DNA of 46,515 nucleotides from Clostridiales bacterium. GTDB lineage: Bacteria > Bacillota > Clostridia > Lachnospirales > Lachnospiraceae. The position numbers and the translations under genes were made by a program. The stretch spans positions 1 to 46,515 of the forward strand of contig JAQXIP010000064.1 of the NCBI GenBank assembly GCA_029007845.1, read 5' to 3'. This document shows, piece after piece, positions 17,699 to 27,360 of this stretch. Position 1 is the stretch's first letter, and the number at the start of each line of letters is the position of its first letter. A model generated the notes under the pieces. It had not been told where the DNA came from. It saw nothing but the letters and a program-made list of their open reading frames with translations, and searched no databases.

Positions 17699-20368
17699 AT
17701 GGCACAAGTAACACCAATGATGCAGCATTATTTGCAGACAAAAGAAGAATATAAAGATTGTATTTTATTTTACCGGTTAGGCGATTTCTATGAAATGTTT
17801 TACGAGGATGCCAAAATTGTTTCAAAAGAATTAGAGCTTACCCTTACCGGGAAAAGCTGTGGAACAAAAGAACGTGCTCCTATGTGCGGGATTCCGTATC
17901 ATGCGGCAGAAACCTATCTGACCCGTCTCGTGGCAAAAGGGTATAAAGTGGCAATCTGTGAGCAGATGGAAGACCCAAAACAGGCAAAGGGTATGGTAAA
18001 GCGGGAAGTGGTCCGGATTGTAACACCGGGAACCAACTTAAATACCCAGGTGCTGGATGAAACAAAGAATAATTATCTGATGTCGATCTTTCATAGCAGT
18101 GATCAATATGGAATTGCGGTTGTAGATGTTACAACCGGCGATTTTTTAGTTACCCAGGTAAAAGATGACCGGGGGCTGATGGATGAGATTCATAAATTTC
18201 AGCCTTCGGAGATTGTATGCAATGATTCCTTCTTTATCAGCGGCATTGACCAGGATGACTTGAAAAACCGTATGGGAATTGCCATAACCGGACTGGACGC
18301 TTACTATTTTGATTCAGCAGTGTCAGGCAGGAAACTATGTGACCATTTTCATGTTAAAACATTAGAAGGACTGGGACTAACCGATTTTCCAGAGGGAACT
18401 ACTGCAGCCGGTGCGGTTCTTATGTATCTGTACGAGACACAAAAAAATTCTCTGGAGCATCTGACAGCCATTAAGCCTTATCTTTCCAGTGATTATATGT
18501 TATTAGACAGCTCTACAAGACGTAATCTGGAACTTACGGAAACATTGCGGGAAAAACAAAAACGTGGTACCCTGCTATGGGTTCTGGATAAAACACGAAC
18601 GGCTATGGGAGCCAGGCTTTTGCGCAGTTATATTGAACAGCCGTTATTAAAGGCATCTGCTATTAAAAAAAGGCTGGATGCAGTTCAGGCATTCGTGGAA
18701 AATGTCATCACAAGAGAGGAAATCCGGGAATATTTAAATCCGGTTTATGATCTGGAACGGTTAATCAGCCGGATTTCTTATAAGACTGCCAATCCAAGAG
18801 ATTTAGTCGCTTTCCAGTCTTCGTTATCGATGCTGCCTCATATTAAATATCTGTTATCCGGAATCGATTCGGAGGAAGTACAGCAATTATATGTGGATTT
18901 AGATCCTCTGGAAGATCTGTGCAGCCTGATTTCTTCTGCAATTATGGAGGAACCTGCCTTGACGTTGAAAGAAGGGGGGATTATCCGGGAAGGCTATGAT
19001 GAAGAAGTAGACCGGCTCAGACATGCAAAAACAGATGGAAAAAGCTGGCTTGCCCAGTTAGAGGCAAAAGAACGGGAACAGACTGGAATTAAGAACTTAA
19101 AAATCAAGTTTAATAAAGTGTTTGGGTATTATTTTGATGTAACCAATTCTTACCTGAATCTTGTGCCGGAAAGCTGGACGAGAAAGCAGACACTTACCGG
19201 AAGCGAGCGGTATACGACACCGGAGTTAAAAGAGATGGAAGATACCATCTTAGGGGCGGAAGATAAACTTTATTCCCTGGAGTATGATTTGTTCTGCAAG
19301 ATCAGGGACCAGATTGCGTCCCAGGTGCTTCGGATACAAAGAACTGCCCATGCGGTTGCCGGGATTGATGTATATGTATCTCTGGCAGTTGTGGCAGAGC
19401 AGAACCACTATGTCCGGCCGGAGGTGAGTGATTCCGGTGTGATTGACATAAAAGACGGACGTCATCCGGTCGTGGAAAAAATGATTCAAAATGATTTGTT
19501 TGTGTCAAATGATACGTATCTGGATAACCAGAAGAACCGGGTATCGATTATTACCGGACCGAATATGGCGGGAAAATCAACTTACATGCGCCAGACCGCT
19601 TTGATTGTCTTGATGGCACAGATCGGTTCCTTTGTTCCGGCAAGTGCAGCAAAGATTGGCACGGTAGACCGGATCTTTACCCGCGTGGGGGCATCGGATG
19701 ATCTGGCAAGCGGGCAGAGTACCTTTATGGTGGAGATGACGGAAGTCGCCAATATTTTGCGCAATGCAACGAAACACAGTCTGTTGATTCTGGATGAGAT
19801 CGGAAGGGGAACAAGTACCTTCGACGGATTAAGCATTGCATGGGCAGTGGTAGAACATATTTCGAATGCAAAGCTATTAGGGGCTAAGACCTTATTTGCA
19901 ACGCACTACCATGAGCTGACAGAACTGGAAGGAAAAATTGAAAGTGTGCATAATTACTGTATCGCAGTAAAAGAACAGGGAGATGACATTGTCTTTCTTA
20001 GAAAAATAGTGGCTGGCGGTGCAGATAAAAGCTATGGGATTCAGGTGGCAAGACTTGCCGGTGTGCCAGAACCTGTATTAAAGAGAGCACGTGAAATATC
20101 GGATGAACTGACCCAGCATGATATTACTGCGGTGATGAAGGGTATGCCGGCAAAGAGTGGAGCCGAAGGTGGTCCGTCTCATAGAAAGAGAGAAAAAGAA
20201 GAGTGCGGAAACCAGCTTTCTCTTTTTAACGGGGGAATGGACTATCCCGGCCTGGATATGGGGGATATTATCGGTGAAATCAGCAAGTTAAATGTAAACC
20301 GCATGACACCTATGGATGCTCTGAATAAATTATACGAACTTCAGGAACAGATTAAGGCAAGACAGTAG
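17699..20368 (+). CDS. mutS: DNA mismatch repair protein MutS
   Basis: 889 residues, the normal length for MutS1. It recognises base mismatches and small loops in the cytoplasm and recruits MutL. The N-terminal domain has the mismatch-wedging Phe-X-Glu in RLGDFYEMFYED. The lever/clamp core follows, and the ATPase domain has GPNMAGKSTYMRQ (about 620-632), a Walker B LLILDEIGRGTSTFDG and the conserved TLFATHYHELT. A variable charged stretch near residue 820 precedes the C-terminal dimerisation tail. The ribosome binding site is weak (AGAAGG). mutL follows 27 bases later, the usual mutSL order. Confidence 0.98.
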   Translation: MAQVTPMMQHYLQTKEEYKDCILFYRLGDFYEMFYEDAKIVSKELELTLTGKSCGTKERAPMCGIPYHAAETYLTRLVAKGYKVAICEQMEDPKQAKGMVKREVVRIVTPGTNLNTQVLDETKNNYLMSIFHSSDQYGIAVVDVTTGDFLVTQVKDDRGLMDEIHKFQPSEIVCNDSFFISGIDQDDLKNRMGIAITGLDAYYFDSAVSGRKLCDHFHVKTLEGLGLTDFPEGTTAAGAVLMYLYETQKNSLEHLTAIKPYLSSDYMLLDSSTRRNLELTETLREKQKRGTLLWVLDKTRTAMGARLLRSYIEQPLLKASAIKKRLDAVQAFVENVITREEIREYLNPVYDLERLISRISYKTANPRDLVAFQSSLSMLPHIKYLLSGIDSEEVQQLYVDLDPLEDLCSLISSAIMEEPALTLKEGGIIREGYDEEVDRLRHAKTDGKSWLAQLEAKEREQTGIKNLKIKFNKVFGYYFDVTNSYLNLVPESWTRKQTLTGSERYTTPELKEMEDTILGAEDKLYSLEYDLFCKIRDQIASQVLRIQRTAHAVAGIDVYVSLAVVAEQNHYVRPEVSDSGVIDIKDGRHPVVEKMIQNDLFVSNDTYLDNQKNRVSIITGPNMAGKSTYMRQTALIVLMAQIGSFVPASAAKIGTVDRIFTRVGASDDLASGQSTFMVEMTEVANILRNATKHSLLILDEIGRGTSTFDGLSIAWAVVEHISNAKLLGAKTLFATHYHELTELEGKIESVHNYCIAVKEQGDDIVFLRKIVAGGADKSYGIQVARLAGVPEPVLKRAREISDELTQHDITAVMKGMPAKSGAEGGPSHRKREKEECGNQLSLFNGGMDYPGLDMGDIIGEISKLNVNRMTPMDALNKLYELQEQIKARQ

Positions 20369-20395
20369 AAGAAAAGCAGGAGGCATTAGCATTAT

Positions 20396-22276
20396 ATGGA
20401 ACAGACCAGTCATTTGATCCATCTTCTAGACCAGAAAACCATTAATCAGATTGCAGCGGGAGAGGTGGTAGAGCGCCCTTCTTCCGTGGTGAAGGAATTA
20501 TTGGAGAATGCCATTGATGCCGGGGCAAATGCCATTACCGTAGAGATCAAAGAAGGCGGAATCTCCCTGATCCGGATAACCGATAATGGCAGCGGAATCC
20601 CAAAAGACCAGATTCCAATGGCATTTTTGCGCCATTCTACCAGTAAAATCACAGAAGTGGAAGACCTTCTTACCGTTCATTCTCTGGGATTCCGGGGAGA
20701 GGCATTATCAAGCATTGCAGCTGTGGCACAGGTAGAGCTTGTGACAAAGACAAGGGAAGAATTGACTGGCGTCCGTTACTTTATGGAAGGTGGAAAAGAA
20801 ATGGGGCAGGAAGAGATTGGATGTCCGGATGGAACCACGTTTCTTGTGCGCAATCTTTTCTTTAACACCCCTGCAAGGCGGAAATTTTTAAAAAGCCCGG
20901 TAACAGAGGGCGGTTATATTATGGAACTGGTGGAGCGTATGGCACTGTCACATCCGGATATTTCCTTTAAATGTATGAATAACAATCAGTTAAAGGTACA
21001 CACAACTGGAAACGGGCAGTTAAAAGATGCCATATACCAGATCTATGGCAGACAGATGGCGGCGAACCTTCTTTGTGTGGAAAGAGAGCAGGATGCATAC
21101 CGGGTTCAGGGGTTTGTGGCAAAACCGGTAGTATCGCGGGGCAACCGTAATCTCATGAATTATTTTATCAATGGCAGATATATTAGAAGTACGTTGATTA
21201 ATAAAGCCATTGAGGAAGCCTATAAACCGTTTTCCATGACGCACCGCTATCCATTTACGGCATTGCATTTTACCATTCCATCTGACCAGATTGATGTAAA
21301 TGTCCATCCAACCAAGATGGAAGTGCGGTTTCACGGAGAAAAGGAAATCTATGAGTTTGTTTACCAGGCTGTTTCGGATGCATTAAACGAAAAAGAACTG
21401 ATTCCGGAGGTTGAACTGGCTTCTTCGAAGGAAAGTGAGAAACAACGAAACGGGCATGTGGCGAAAGAAAAAGCGCCAGAGCCGTTTGAAGTAAAGCGGC
21501 GGGAGGAGATGAACCTCCCAAAACCGTCATTTGCTCCCCAAAAGCAGGAGAAGCAGGAAAATGTTGATGAGGAACCCGTTGGAAAACAGCTTCAGGGAAT
21601 CGTTTCCAAATTCTTAAAAGAAGAGCGGGCAGCTTATCCGCAGGAAAAGCCAAAGCAGATGGAATTATTTGAACAGCCGATGCTTTCGAAAGAAGCGGTA
21701 AAACAGCACCGGATTATCGGTCAGGTGTTTGGGACATACTGGATCGTGGAATTTTCGGATAAAATCTATTTTATCGACCAGCATGCGGCTCATGAAAAGG
21801 TATTGTATGAGCGTCTGATGAAATCGTTAAAGAATCAGGAATGTTTTATTCAGATGGTAACGCCTCCAATTATTCTTTCTTTGTCAGACCGGGAGAAAGA
21901 AACAATAGAGCAGTACATGGATACCTTTCAGAAGATGGGATTTGAGATTGAGCCGTTTGGTGGAAATGATTATCAGGTATGTGGAGTTCCTACTGATCTT
22001 TTGGGAATCAGTGAGAAAGAGATTCTGATGGAGTGGATTGATGCCCTGACCGATGAGAATTATAAAAAAACACCGGAAGCACTGTTAGACAAAGCGGCCA
22101 CTATGGCATGTAAAGCAGCGGTAAAAGGAAATCAAAGACTGTCTGTGGAGGAGGCAAAAGAGCTGATTGATGAACTGCTTACTTTGGAGCATCCTTATCA
22201 CTGTCCACATGGCCGTCCAACAATTATTTCCATGACGGAATATGAATTAGAGAAGAAGTTCAAGAGGATTGTATAA
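20396..22276 (+). CDS. mutL: DNA mismatch repair protein MutL, endonuclease type
   Basis: 626 residues. The N-terminal GHKL ATPase has ELLENAIDAGA, DNGSGIP and GFRGEALSSI. A charged Lys/Glu/Pro-rich linker runs from about residue 345 to 425. The C-terminal dimerisation domain holds the nicking-endonuclease motif DQHAAHEKVLYE (Asp461 onward, fitting DQHA-x2-E-x4-E). It also has the zinc-site partners ACKAAVKG and CPHGRP. This makes it the MutL class used by organisms without MutH, in which MutL itself nicks the strand to be repaired. AGGAGG at 20378-20383 is 12 bases from ATG, slightly far. miaA follows 15 bases after the stop. Confidence 0.98.
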   Translation: MEQTSHLIHLLDQKTINQIAAGEVVERPSSVVKELLENAIDAGANAITVEIKEGGISLIRITDNGSGIPKDQIPMAFLRHSTSKITEVEDLLTVHSLGFRGEALSSIAAVAQVELVTKTREELTGVRYFMEGGKEMGQEEIGCPDGTTFLVRNLFFNTPARRKFLKSPVTEGGYIMELVERMALSHPDISFKCMNNNQLKVHTTGNGQLKDAIYQIYGRQMAANLLCVEREQDAYRVQGFVAKPVVSRGNRNLMNYFINGRYIRSTLINKAIEEAYKPFSMTHRYPFTALHFTIPSDQIDVNVHPTKMEVRFHGEKEIYEFVYQAVSDALNEKELIPEVELASSKESEKQRNGHVAKEKAPEPFEVKRREEMNLPKPSFAPQKQEKQENVDEEPVGKQLQGIVSKFLKEERAAYPQEKPKQMELFEQPMLSKEAVKQHRIIGQVFGTYWIVEFSDKIYFIDQHAAHEKVLYERLMKSLKNQECFIQMVTPPIILSLSDREKETIEQYMDTFQKMGFEIEPFGGNDYQVCGVPTDLLGISEKEILMEWIDALTDENYKKTPEALLDKAATMACKAAVKGNQRLSVEEAKELIDELLTLEHPYHCPHGRPTIISMTEYELEKKFKRIV

Positions 22277-22291
22277 AAGAGGAGTATGCAC

Positions 22292-23275
22292 ATGGAAGAG
22301 AAACAAGAAAAAAAGCCGCTTGTAATCTTAACTGGGCCAACGGCGGTTGGGAAAACCAGTCTCTCGATCTCTCTGGCAAAAATGATCGGCGGCGAAATCA
22401 TTTCTGCAGATTCCATGCAGGTTTACCGTTATATGAATATCGGAACGGCAAAGATTAAGCCGGAAGAGATGGATGGAGTGCCTCATTTTCTTGTGGATGT
22501 ACTTGAGCCGGATGAACCGTTTCATGTAGTAAAGTTCCAGCAGATGGCCAGGCAGGCGATGGAGGGAATCTATAAAAGGGGGCATATTCCGATTGTAGTA
22601 GGCGGAACCGGTTTTTATATCCAGGCGTTGTTGTATGATATTGATTTTGACAAAGATGAGGGTAACCACGCATACCGTGAGTCTCTTCAACGTCTTTCGG
22701 ATGAGCAGGGAAGCCAGGTTCTTGTGGAGATGCTTCGGAGGGTGGATCCGGATGCCCTTCTTACTATTCATGAACACAACACAAAGAGGGTGATTCGTGC
22801 CTTGGAGTTTTATCATGATACGGGAAAGAAGATCTCACAGCATAATGAAGAACAGAGACAAAAGTCCTCTCCTTACCGGTTCTGTTATTTTGTTTTAAAT
22901 GACAAGAGGGAGAAGATCTATGAGCGGATTAACAAAAGGGTCGATAAGATGATAGCAGAGGGACTTGTCCCGGAAGTAAAAAGTCTTCTTGAAAAAGGAT
23001 ACGATCCCTCACTTGTATCCATGCAGGGACTTGGTTATAAAGAACTGATCCCATATCTGAAAAAAGAGCAGACACTGGATGAGGCAGTCTATACGATAAA
23101 ACGGGATACCAGGCATTTTGCAAAGCGGCAGCTTACCTGGTTCCGCCGGGAGAAAGAGGTAATCTGGGTGGATCGAAATCTATTTGACGGGAAGGATGCG
23201 GACATGTTATCCTTTATGTACCAGAAGATGGAAGAAAAGGGGATGATCCCCTCAAAAAAAGAAGGAGGAATGTAA
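22292..23275 (+). CDS. miaA: tRNA dimethylallyltransferase MiaA
   Basis: 327 residues. It transfers a dimethylallyl group to N6 of adenosine 37 in tRNAs that read codons beginning with U. Seen are the P-loop LTGPTAVGKTSLS, the substrate-contacting ISADSMQVYRYMNIGTAK, GGTGFYIQALLYDIDF and the C-terminal QLTWFRR stretch. ATG 22286 is only one base after GAGGAG, so ATG 22292 (seven bases after) is preferred. mutL-miaA adjacency is common in Firmicutes and Proteobacteria. Confidence 0.97.
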   Translation: MEEKQEKKPLVILTGPTAVGKTSLSISLAKMIGGEIISADSMQVYRYMNIGTAKIKPEEMDGVPHFLVDVLEPDEPFHVVKFQQMARQAMEGIYKRGHIPIVVGGTGFYIQALLYDIDFDKDEGNHAYRESLQRLSDEQGSQVLVEMLRRVDPDALLTIHEHNTKRVIRALEFYHDTGKKISQHNEEQRQKSSPYRFCYFVLNDKREKIYERINKRVDKMIAEGLVPEVKSLLEKGYDPSLVSMQGLGYKELIPYLKKEQTLDEAVYTIKRDTRHFAKRQLTWFRREKEVIWVDRNLFDGKDADMLSFMYQKMEEKGMIPSKKEGGM

Positions 23276-23276
23276 T

Positions 23277-24257
23277 ATGAGAGTGAAACAAATGACAAAG
23301 AAAGGGGCAGCATTGCTTGTGTCTGCCGTAATGATGCTGGCAGGACTGTGCGGCTGTTCCACCGACCTGACAATGAATCTCAAGGCGGATGGATCCGGAA
23401 CGGTGACCCAGACCGTTATGATTGAGAAGGAGTATCTAGGTGAGGATGAATCTAGTCTCGATGAGAGCTTTACCTATGAGGATGTCAAAGAGAACGGAAA
23501 AGAATACAAAAAAGGTACGAAGACGGTCACATTTGATCGTGTCAAAGACATTCCGGATTTAGATGGCTGCCAGATCGCATTTGACGAGAATTGTTTCTAC
23601 ATGAGAAATGATTCTGCCATGGAAGTGTCCGGTTCCACTTCATCATCGGTTAGTACAGAGGAGATGAAAGATCTTTTGCAGATGAGTACCAAGGTTACAT
23701 TTCCTTATGAAATAAAAAAGACAAATGGTGTCATTCAGTCTGATAAGAAAACAGTAGTATGGGATAACGATAAAATGTATGATAATGCAAACTGCTGGGT
23801 TGTTTTTTCGGATAGCCTGCTTGCAGATACTATTGCGGCACCTGCTTTTACCGGTGCAAAGAATGGCAGTTATTATAAGAAAGACGTAACGGTAAAGGTT
23901 GTCTCGGATACAGTCATTGATACCTTTGCGGTAAATCATAAGAATACCGGAGCAGATAACTGCATCGTTTCAAAAGAAGGAAAGAACACGATAACCTGTA
24001 CAGATGTGAATGGAAAGACTGCAAAGATTTCATTTGTGATTGACAAGACAAAGCCAACGGTAAAAGGTGTTGCCAGCGGAAAGACTTATAAGACAGCAAA
24101 GACGATTAAATATTCCGATAAGTATGGCGTAAAGAGTGCGACCTTAAACGGAAAGAAAATCACTTCTGGCAAAAAAGTCAGCAAAAAAGGAAGCTATAAA
24201 CTGGTTGTAACGGATAAAGCTGGAAACAAGAATGTGGTTAATTTTAAGATAAAATAA
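23277..24257 (+). CDS. LppM-like lipoprotein with a C-terminal Ig-like region
   Basis: 326 residues. The signal peptide ends in the lipobox LCGC, so Cys27 or so should be lipidated. The mature start, STDLTMNLKADGSGTVT, resembles LppM-domain lipoproteins, which open with a strand followed by a DGSG turn. The C-terminal third is Lys-rich and looks like a bacterial Ig-like unit with VTDKAGNKNVVNFKIK at the end. AAGGAGG at 23262-23268 is eight bases before ATG 23277, and the start is one base after the miaA stop. Lipoproteins are not expected between miaA and the YnbB gene, where hfq is often found. Function unknown. Confidence 0.85.
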   Translation: MRVKQMTKKGAALLVSAVMMLAGLCGCSTDLTMNLKADGSGTVTQTVMIEKEYLGEDESSLDESFTYEDVKENGKEYKKGTKTVTFDRVKDIPDLDGCQIAFDENCFYMRNDSAMEVSGSTSSSVSTEEMKDLLQMSTKVTFPYEIKKTNGVIQSDKKTVVWDNDKMYDNANCWVVFSDSLLADTIAAPAFTGAKNGSYYKKDVTVKVVSDTVIDTFAVNHKNTGADNCIVSKEGKNTITCTDVNGKTAKISFVIDKTKPTVKGVASGKTYKTAKTIKYSDKYGVKSATLNGKKITSGKKVSKKGSYKLVVTDKAGNKNVVNFKIK

Positions 24258-24282
24258 TAGGAAAAAGGACTGGAAGAGAAAA

Positions 24283-25587
24283 ATGGACAAGAATTTGGAA
24301 AACATGTATCGTCAGATGAGCTTAGATCAGAGCGTGATGGACTATTGTGCTGCAATTGAAGAAGAACTTCGGGAACGGTTTGAAGTCATTGACCGGGTTG
24401 CAGAATACAACCAGCTCAAAGTCATTCACGCAATGCAGAAAAATAAGCTGGCGGCAGAACATTTTTCTGCTTCCACCGGATATGGATATGATGATGCGGG
24501 CAGGGACACATTGGAAAGGGTATATGCCGATGTGTTCGGCGCGCAGTCCGCACTTGTCCGGCCTCAGATTACCTGTGGCACCCATGCGTTAACGGTGGCG
24601 CTTGCAGCGAATCTAAGACCGGGAGATGAATTACTCTCTCCGGTAGGGAAACCTTACGATACCCTGCAGGGGGTGATCGGGATTACAAAGGATGAACAAG
24701 GAAACTCCTATCCGGGAAGTCTTATGGAGTATGGAATTACATACCGCCAGGTTGATCTGCTTCCAGATGGCAGTTTTGATTACGAGGGAATCCGTAAGGC
24801 GGTATGCCAGCGGACGAAACTGGTCACCATTCAGCGTTCGAAGGGGTACGATAACCGTCCGACTCTTTCGGTGGAACGGATTGGGGAACTGATCTCGTTT
24901 ATCAAGGAACTAAAGCCGGATGTCATCTGTATGGTGGATAACTGCTACGGAGAATTTGTGGAAACCATGGAACCAACCGAAGCAGGAGCCGATTTGTGTG
25001 TCGGTTCCCTGATTAAGAATCCGGGAGGCGGACTGGCACCGGTCGGTGGCTATATTGTTGGGAAAGAAGCCTATGTTGACCAATGTGCATTCCGCCTTAC
25101 TGCTCCGGGGCTTGGAAAAGAAGTTGGGGCAACACTTGGCATGAATCAGTCCTTTTTCCAGGGACTGTTTCTGGCACCGGTTGTGACAGCTGGTGCATTA
25201 AAGGGTGCTATATTTGCTGCGAACATCTATGAACGGCTTGGCTTTCCGGTAATTCCAAATGGATCGGAACCACGGTATGATATCATTCAGGCTGTTACCC
25301 TTGGCACTCCGGAAAAACTCATTGCATTTTGCAAAGGGATCCAGGCAGCCGCACCCGTTGACAGTTATGTAACACCAGAACCATGGGCAATGCCGGGATA
25401 CAGTTCGGATGTTATCATGGCAGCAGGGGCATTTGTTCAGGGGTCTTCCATTGAATTAAGTGCAGATGGACCGTTAAGAGAGCCGTATGCCGTGTATTTT
25501 CAAGGTGGTCTTACCTGGTATCATGCAAAATACGGAATCATGATGAGTCTCCAGCAGATGGTGACAGAAGGATTAGTAAAACTTTAA
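24283..25587 (+). CDS. ynbB: PLP-dependent methionine gamma-lyase-like protein, YnbB (aluminium resistance) family
   Basis: 434 residues. Fold-type I PLP enzyme. The Schiff-base lysine is Lys245 in CVGSLIKNPGGGLAPVGGY, the family hallmark; the cofactor-contacting CMVDNCYGEF lies upstream. The family is widespread in Firmicutes next to miaA, hfq, hflX or glnR, and is annotated as methionine gamma-lyase or aluminium resistance protein, but its true substrate is not well established. The start ATG has a weak ribosome binding site. The lipoprotein gene ends 25 bases upstream. Confidence 0.9.
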   Translation: MDKNLENMYRQMSLDQSVMDYCAAIEEELRERFEVIDRVAEYNQLKVIHAMQKNKLAAEHFSASTGYGYDDAGRDTLERVYADVFGAQSALVRPQITCGTHALTVALAANLRPGDELLSPVGKPYDTLQGVIGITKDEQGNSYPGSLMEYGITYRQVDLLPDGSFDYEGIRKAVCQRTKLVTIQRSKGYDNRPTLSVERIGELISFIKELKPDVICMVDNCYGEFVETMEPTEAGADLCVGSLIKNPGGGLAPVGGYIVGKEAYVDQCAFRLTAPGLGKEVGATLGMNQSFFQGLFLAPVVTAGALKGAIFAANIYERLGFPVIPNGSEPRYDIIQAVTLGTPEKLIAFCKGIQAAAPVDSYVTPEPWAMPGYSSDVIMAAGAFVQGSSIELSADGPLREPYAVYFQGGLTWYHAKYGIMMSLQQMVTEGLVKL

Positions 25588-25615
25588 TGAACATGCTTTG
25601 GACAGGGAGGCTAAT

Positions 25616-27307
25616 ATGTTACTGAATCTTCATGTGAAGAATCTGGCCATTATTGAAGAACTCGATGTTGACTTTAATGACCATCTTAATATCATCACCG
25701 GTGAGACCGGTGCCGGAAAATCGGTGATCTTAGGTTCTGTGAATCTGGCACTTGGGGGCAAAGTAAAGAAAGAAATGATCCGCCAGGGTGCAGATTATGC
25801 GTTAGTAGAGCTCTTATTTGAAATCAATGACAAACAGTGCGCAGATAAAATCAAAGAAGCCGGTTTTGAATTAGAGGATGGGCAGCTTCTGCTGTCCAGA
25901 AAAATAACGGCAGGAAAAAGTGTCTGCCGGATTAATGGAGAAAATGTAACACAGGCCTCCCTGCGCATGCTGGGCTCTTTTTTAATTGACATTCACAGCC
26001 AGCACGAACATCAGTCTCTTTTCTCGAAGGAGAAACATCTGGAACTTCTCGATCAGTATGCAAAAGAAGAGATTGGCACTTATCTGCAGGAAATTTCCCG
26101 GGATGTGGCAGAATACCAGCAGATTGTAAATGAGTTGTCCAAAGGAAAAATGCCGAAGGAAGAACGGCTTCGGGAACTGTCTTTTCTGGAATATGAAAAC
26201 CAGGAGATTGAAGAGGCTGCAATCAAACCGGGAGAAGGGGATGCTCTTGAGAGAGAGTACCGGCATCTGTCCAATGCAGAATCCGTGCGCTTATCGCTGG
26301 GACAGGCATTTGGAATTCTAAGTGAGGGAGAGCAGTCAGTGTCAGAGCTTGTTGGACGTGCAGCAAGGATTATGGCTGAGTGCAAAGAACCGGATGAACG
26401 GATCAAGGGAATGATGGAGCAGTTATCGGATGCGGACAGTATTATCCATGATTTGAACCGGGATCTTTCTGATTATCTTTGTGAAGAACCTTTGGATCAG
26501 GAACGGTTACTGGAAGTGGAGAAGCGGCTTGATCTGATTCAGAGGATGGCTGCCAAGTATGGCAATGAAGAAGAGATGGCAAGACACCAGAAAGAGAATG
26601 CAGAGAAAATCCTCAAGTTAAAAAATTACGAAGCTTATGAACAGGAATTGCTTTGTAAGAAAGAAGGATTAGAAAAGAATCTTTTTAAAATTTGTTCCGA
26701 AGTAACGAGAATCCGGAAAAAATACGCAGAAGAGTTATCTGCCCAGATTACAGATACCCTTTATGAACTGAACTTTAGCAATGTACAGTTTGAGATCCGG
26801 TTTAAAGAATTAGATCATTTTACGAAAAATGGACGGGATGAAGCAGAGTTTTATATATCCACGAATCCGGGCGAGGCATTAGCGCCAATTGGCAAAGTGG
26901 CTTCCGGAGGAGAATTATCCCGGGTGATGCTTGCTTTGAAATCCGTATTTGCCGAACACGATCAGATTCCGACTCTGATTTTTGATGAGATTGATACTGG
27001 AATTAGCGGGAGAACTGCCCAGAAAGTCTCAGAAAAGCTTTCCCTGATTGCGGGAAGCCATCAGATTATCTGTATTACCCATCTGCCTCAGATTGCTGCC
27101 ATGGCAGACAAACATTATGTCATTAAAAAAAGGGTTGAGGATGACCATACAACAACCTCTATTACACCGTTGTCTGATAAAGAGACTACGGAAGAACTGG
27201 CAAGAATCCTTGGCGGTGCCAGAATTACGGACACGGTGCGCGACAATGCACGGGAGATGCGCCAGCTCGCAGAGCAGTATAAGAAATCAATCAAAAAAAC
27301 GGTTTGA
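25616..27307 (+). CDS. recN: DNA repair protein RecN (SMC-like ATPase)
   Basis: 563 residues. It binds DNA ends early in double-strand-break repair. The N-terminal half-ATPase has ITGETGAGKSVIL (Walker A, about 28-38) and the conserved DIHSQHEHQSLF. A coiled-coil middle follows. The C-terminal half has ASGGELSRVMLALK (signature) and LIFDEIDTGISG (Walker B). The frame is open from TTG 25598, but AGGGAGG (25604-25610) lies just before ATG 25616, which is preferred. In many Clostridia recN follows tlyA, nadK and argR; here it follows the YnbB gene instead. spoIVB comes next. Confidence 0.97.
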   Translation: MLLNLHVKNLAIIEELDVDFNDHLNIITGETGAGKSVILGSVNLALGGKVKKEMIRQGADYALVELLFEINDKQCADKIKEAGFELEDGQLLLSRKITAGKSVCRINGENVTQASLRMLGSFLIDIHSQHEHQSLFSKEKHLELLDQYAKEEIGTYLQEISRDVAEYQQIVNELSKGKMPKEERLRELSFLEYENQEIEEAAIKPGEGDALEREYRHLSNAESVRLSLGQAFGILSEGEQSVSELVGRAARIMAECKEPDERIKGMMEQLSDADSIIHDLNRDLSDYLCEEPLDQERLLEVEKRLDLIQRMAAKYGNEEEMARHQKENAEKILKLKNYEAYEQELLCKKEGLEKNLFKICSEVTRIRKKYAEELSAQITDTLYELNFSNVQFEIRFKELDHFTKNGRDEAEFYISTNPGEALAPIGKVASGGELSRVMLALKSVFAEHDQIPTLIFDEIDTGISGRTAQKVSEKLSLIAGSHQIICITHLPQIAAMADKHYVIKKRVEDDHTTTSITPLSDKETTEELARILGGARITDTVRDNAREMRQLAEQYKKSIKKTV

Positions 27308-27360
27308 AATAGCGCATATTCCATATACTAATCTCATTAATAATTACGGAGGTTGGTATT

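Noticed and set aside
27314-27341. Possible sigma-G-type promoter before spoIVB (GCATA, 16 bases, CATTAAT)
   Set aside because: The -10 matches CATNHTA poorly, and the predicted start would fall inside the ribosome binding site of spoIVB.
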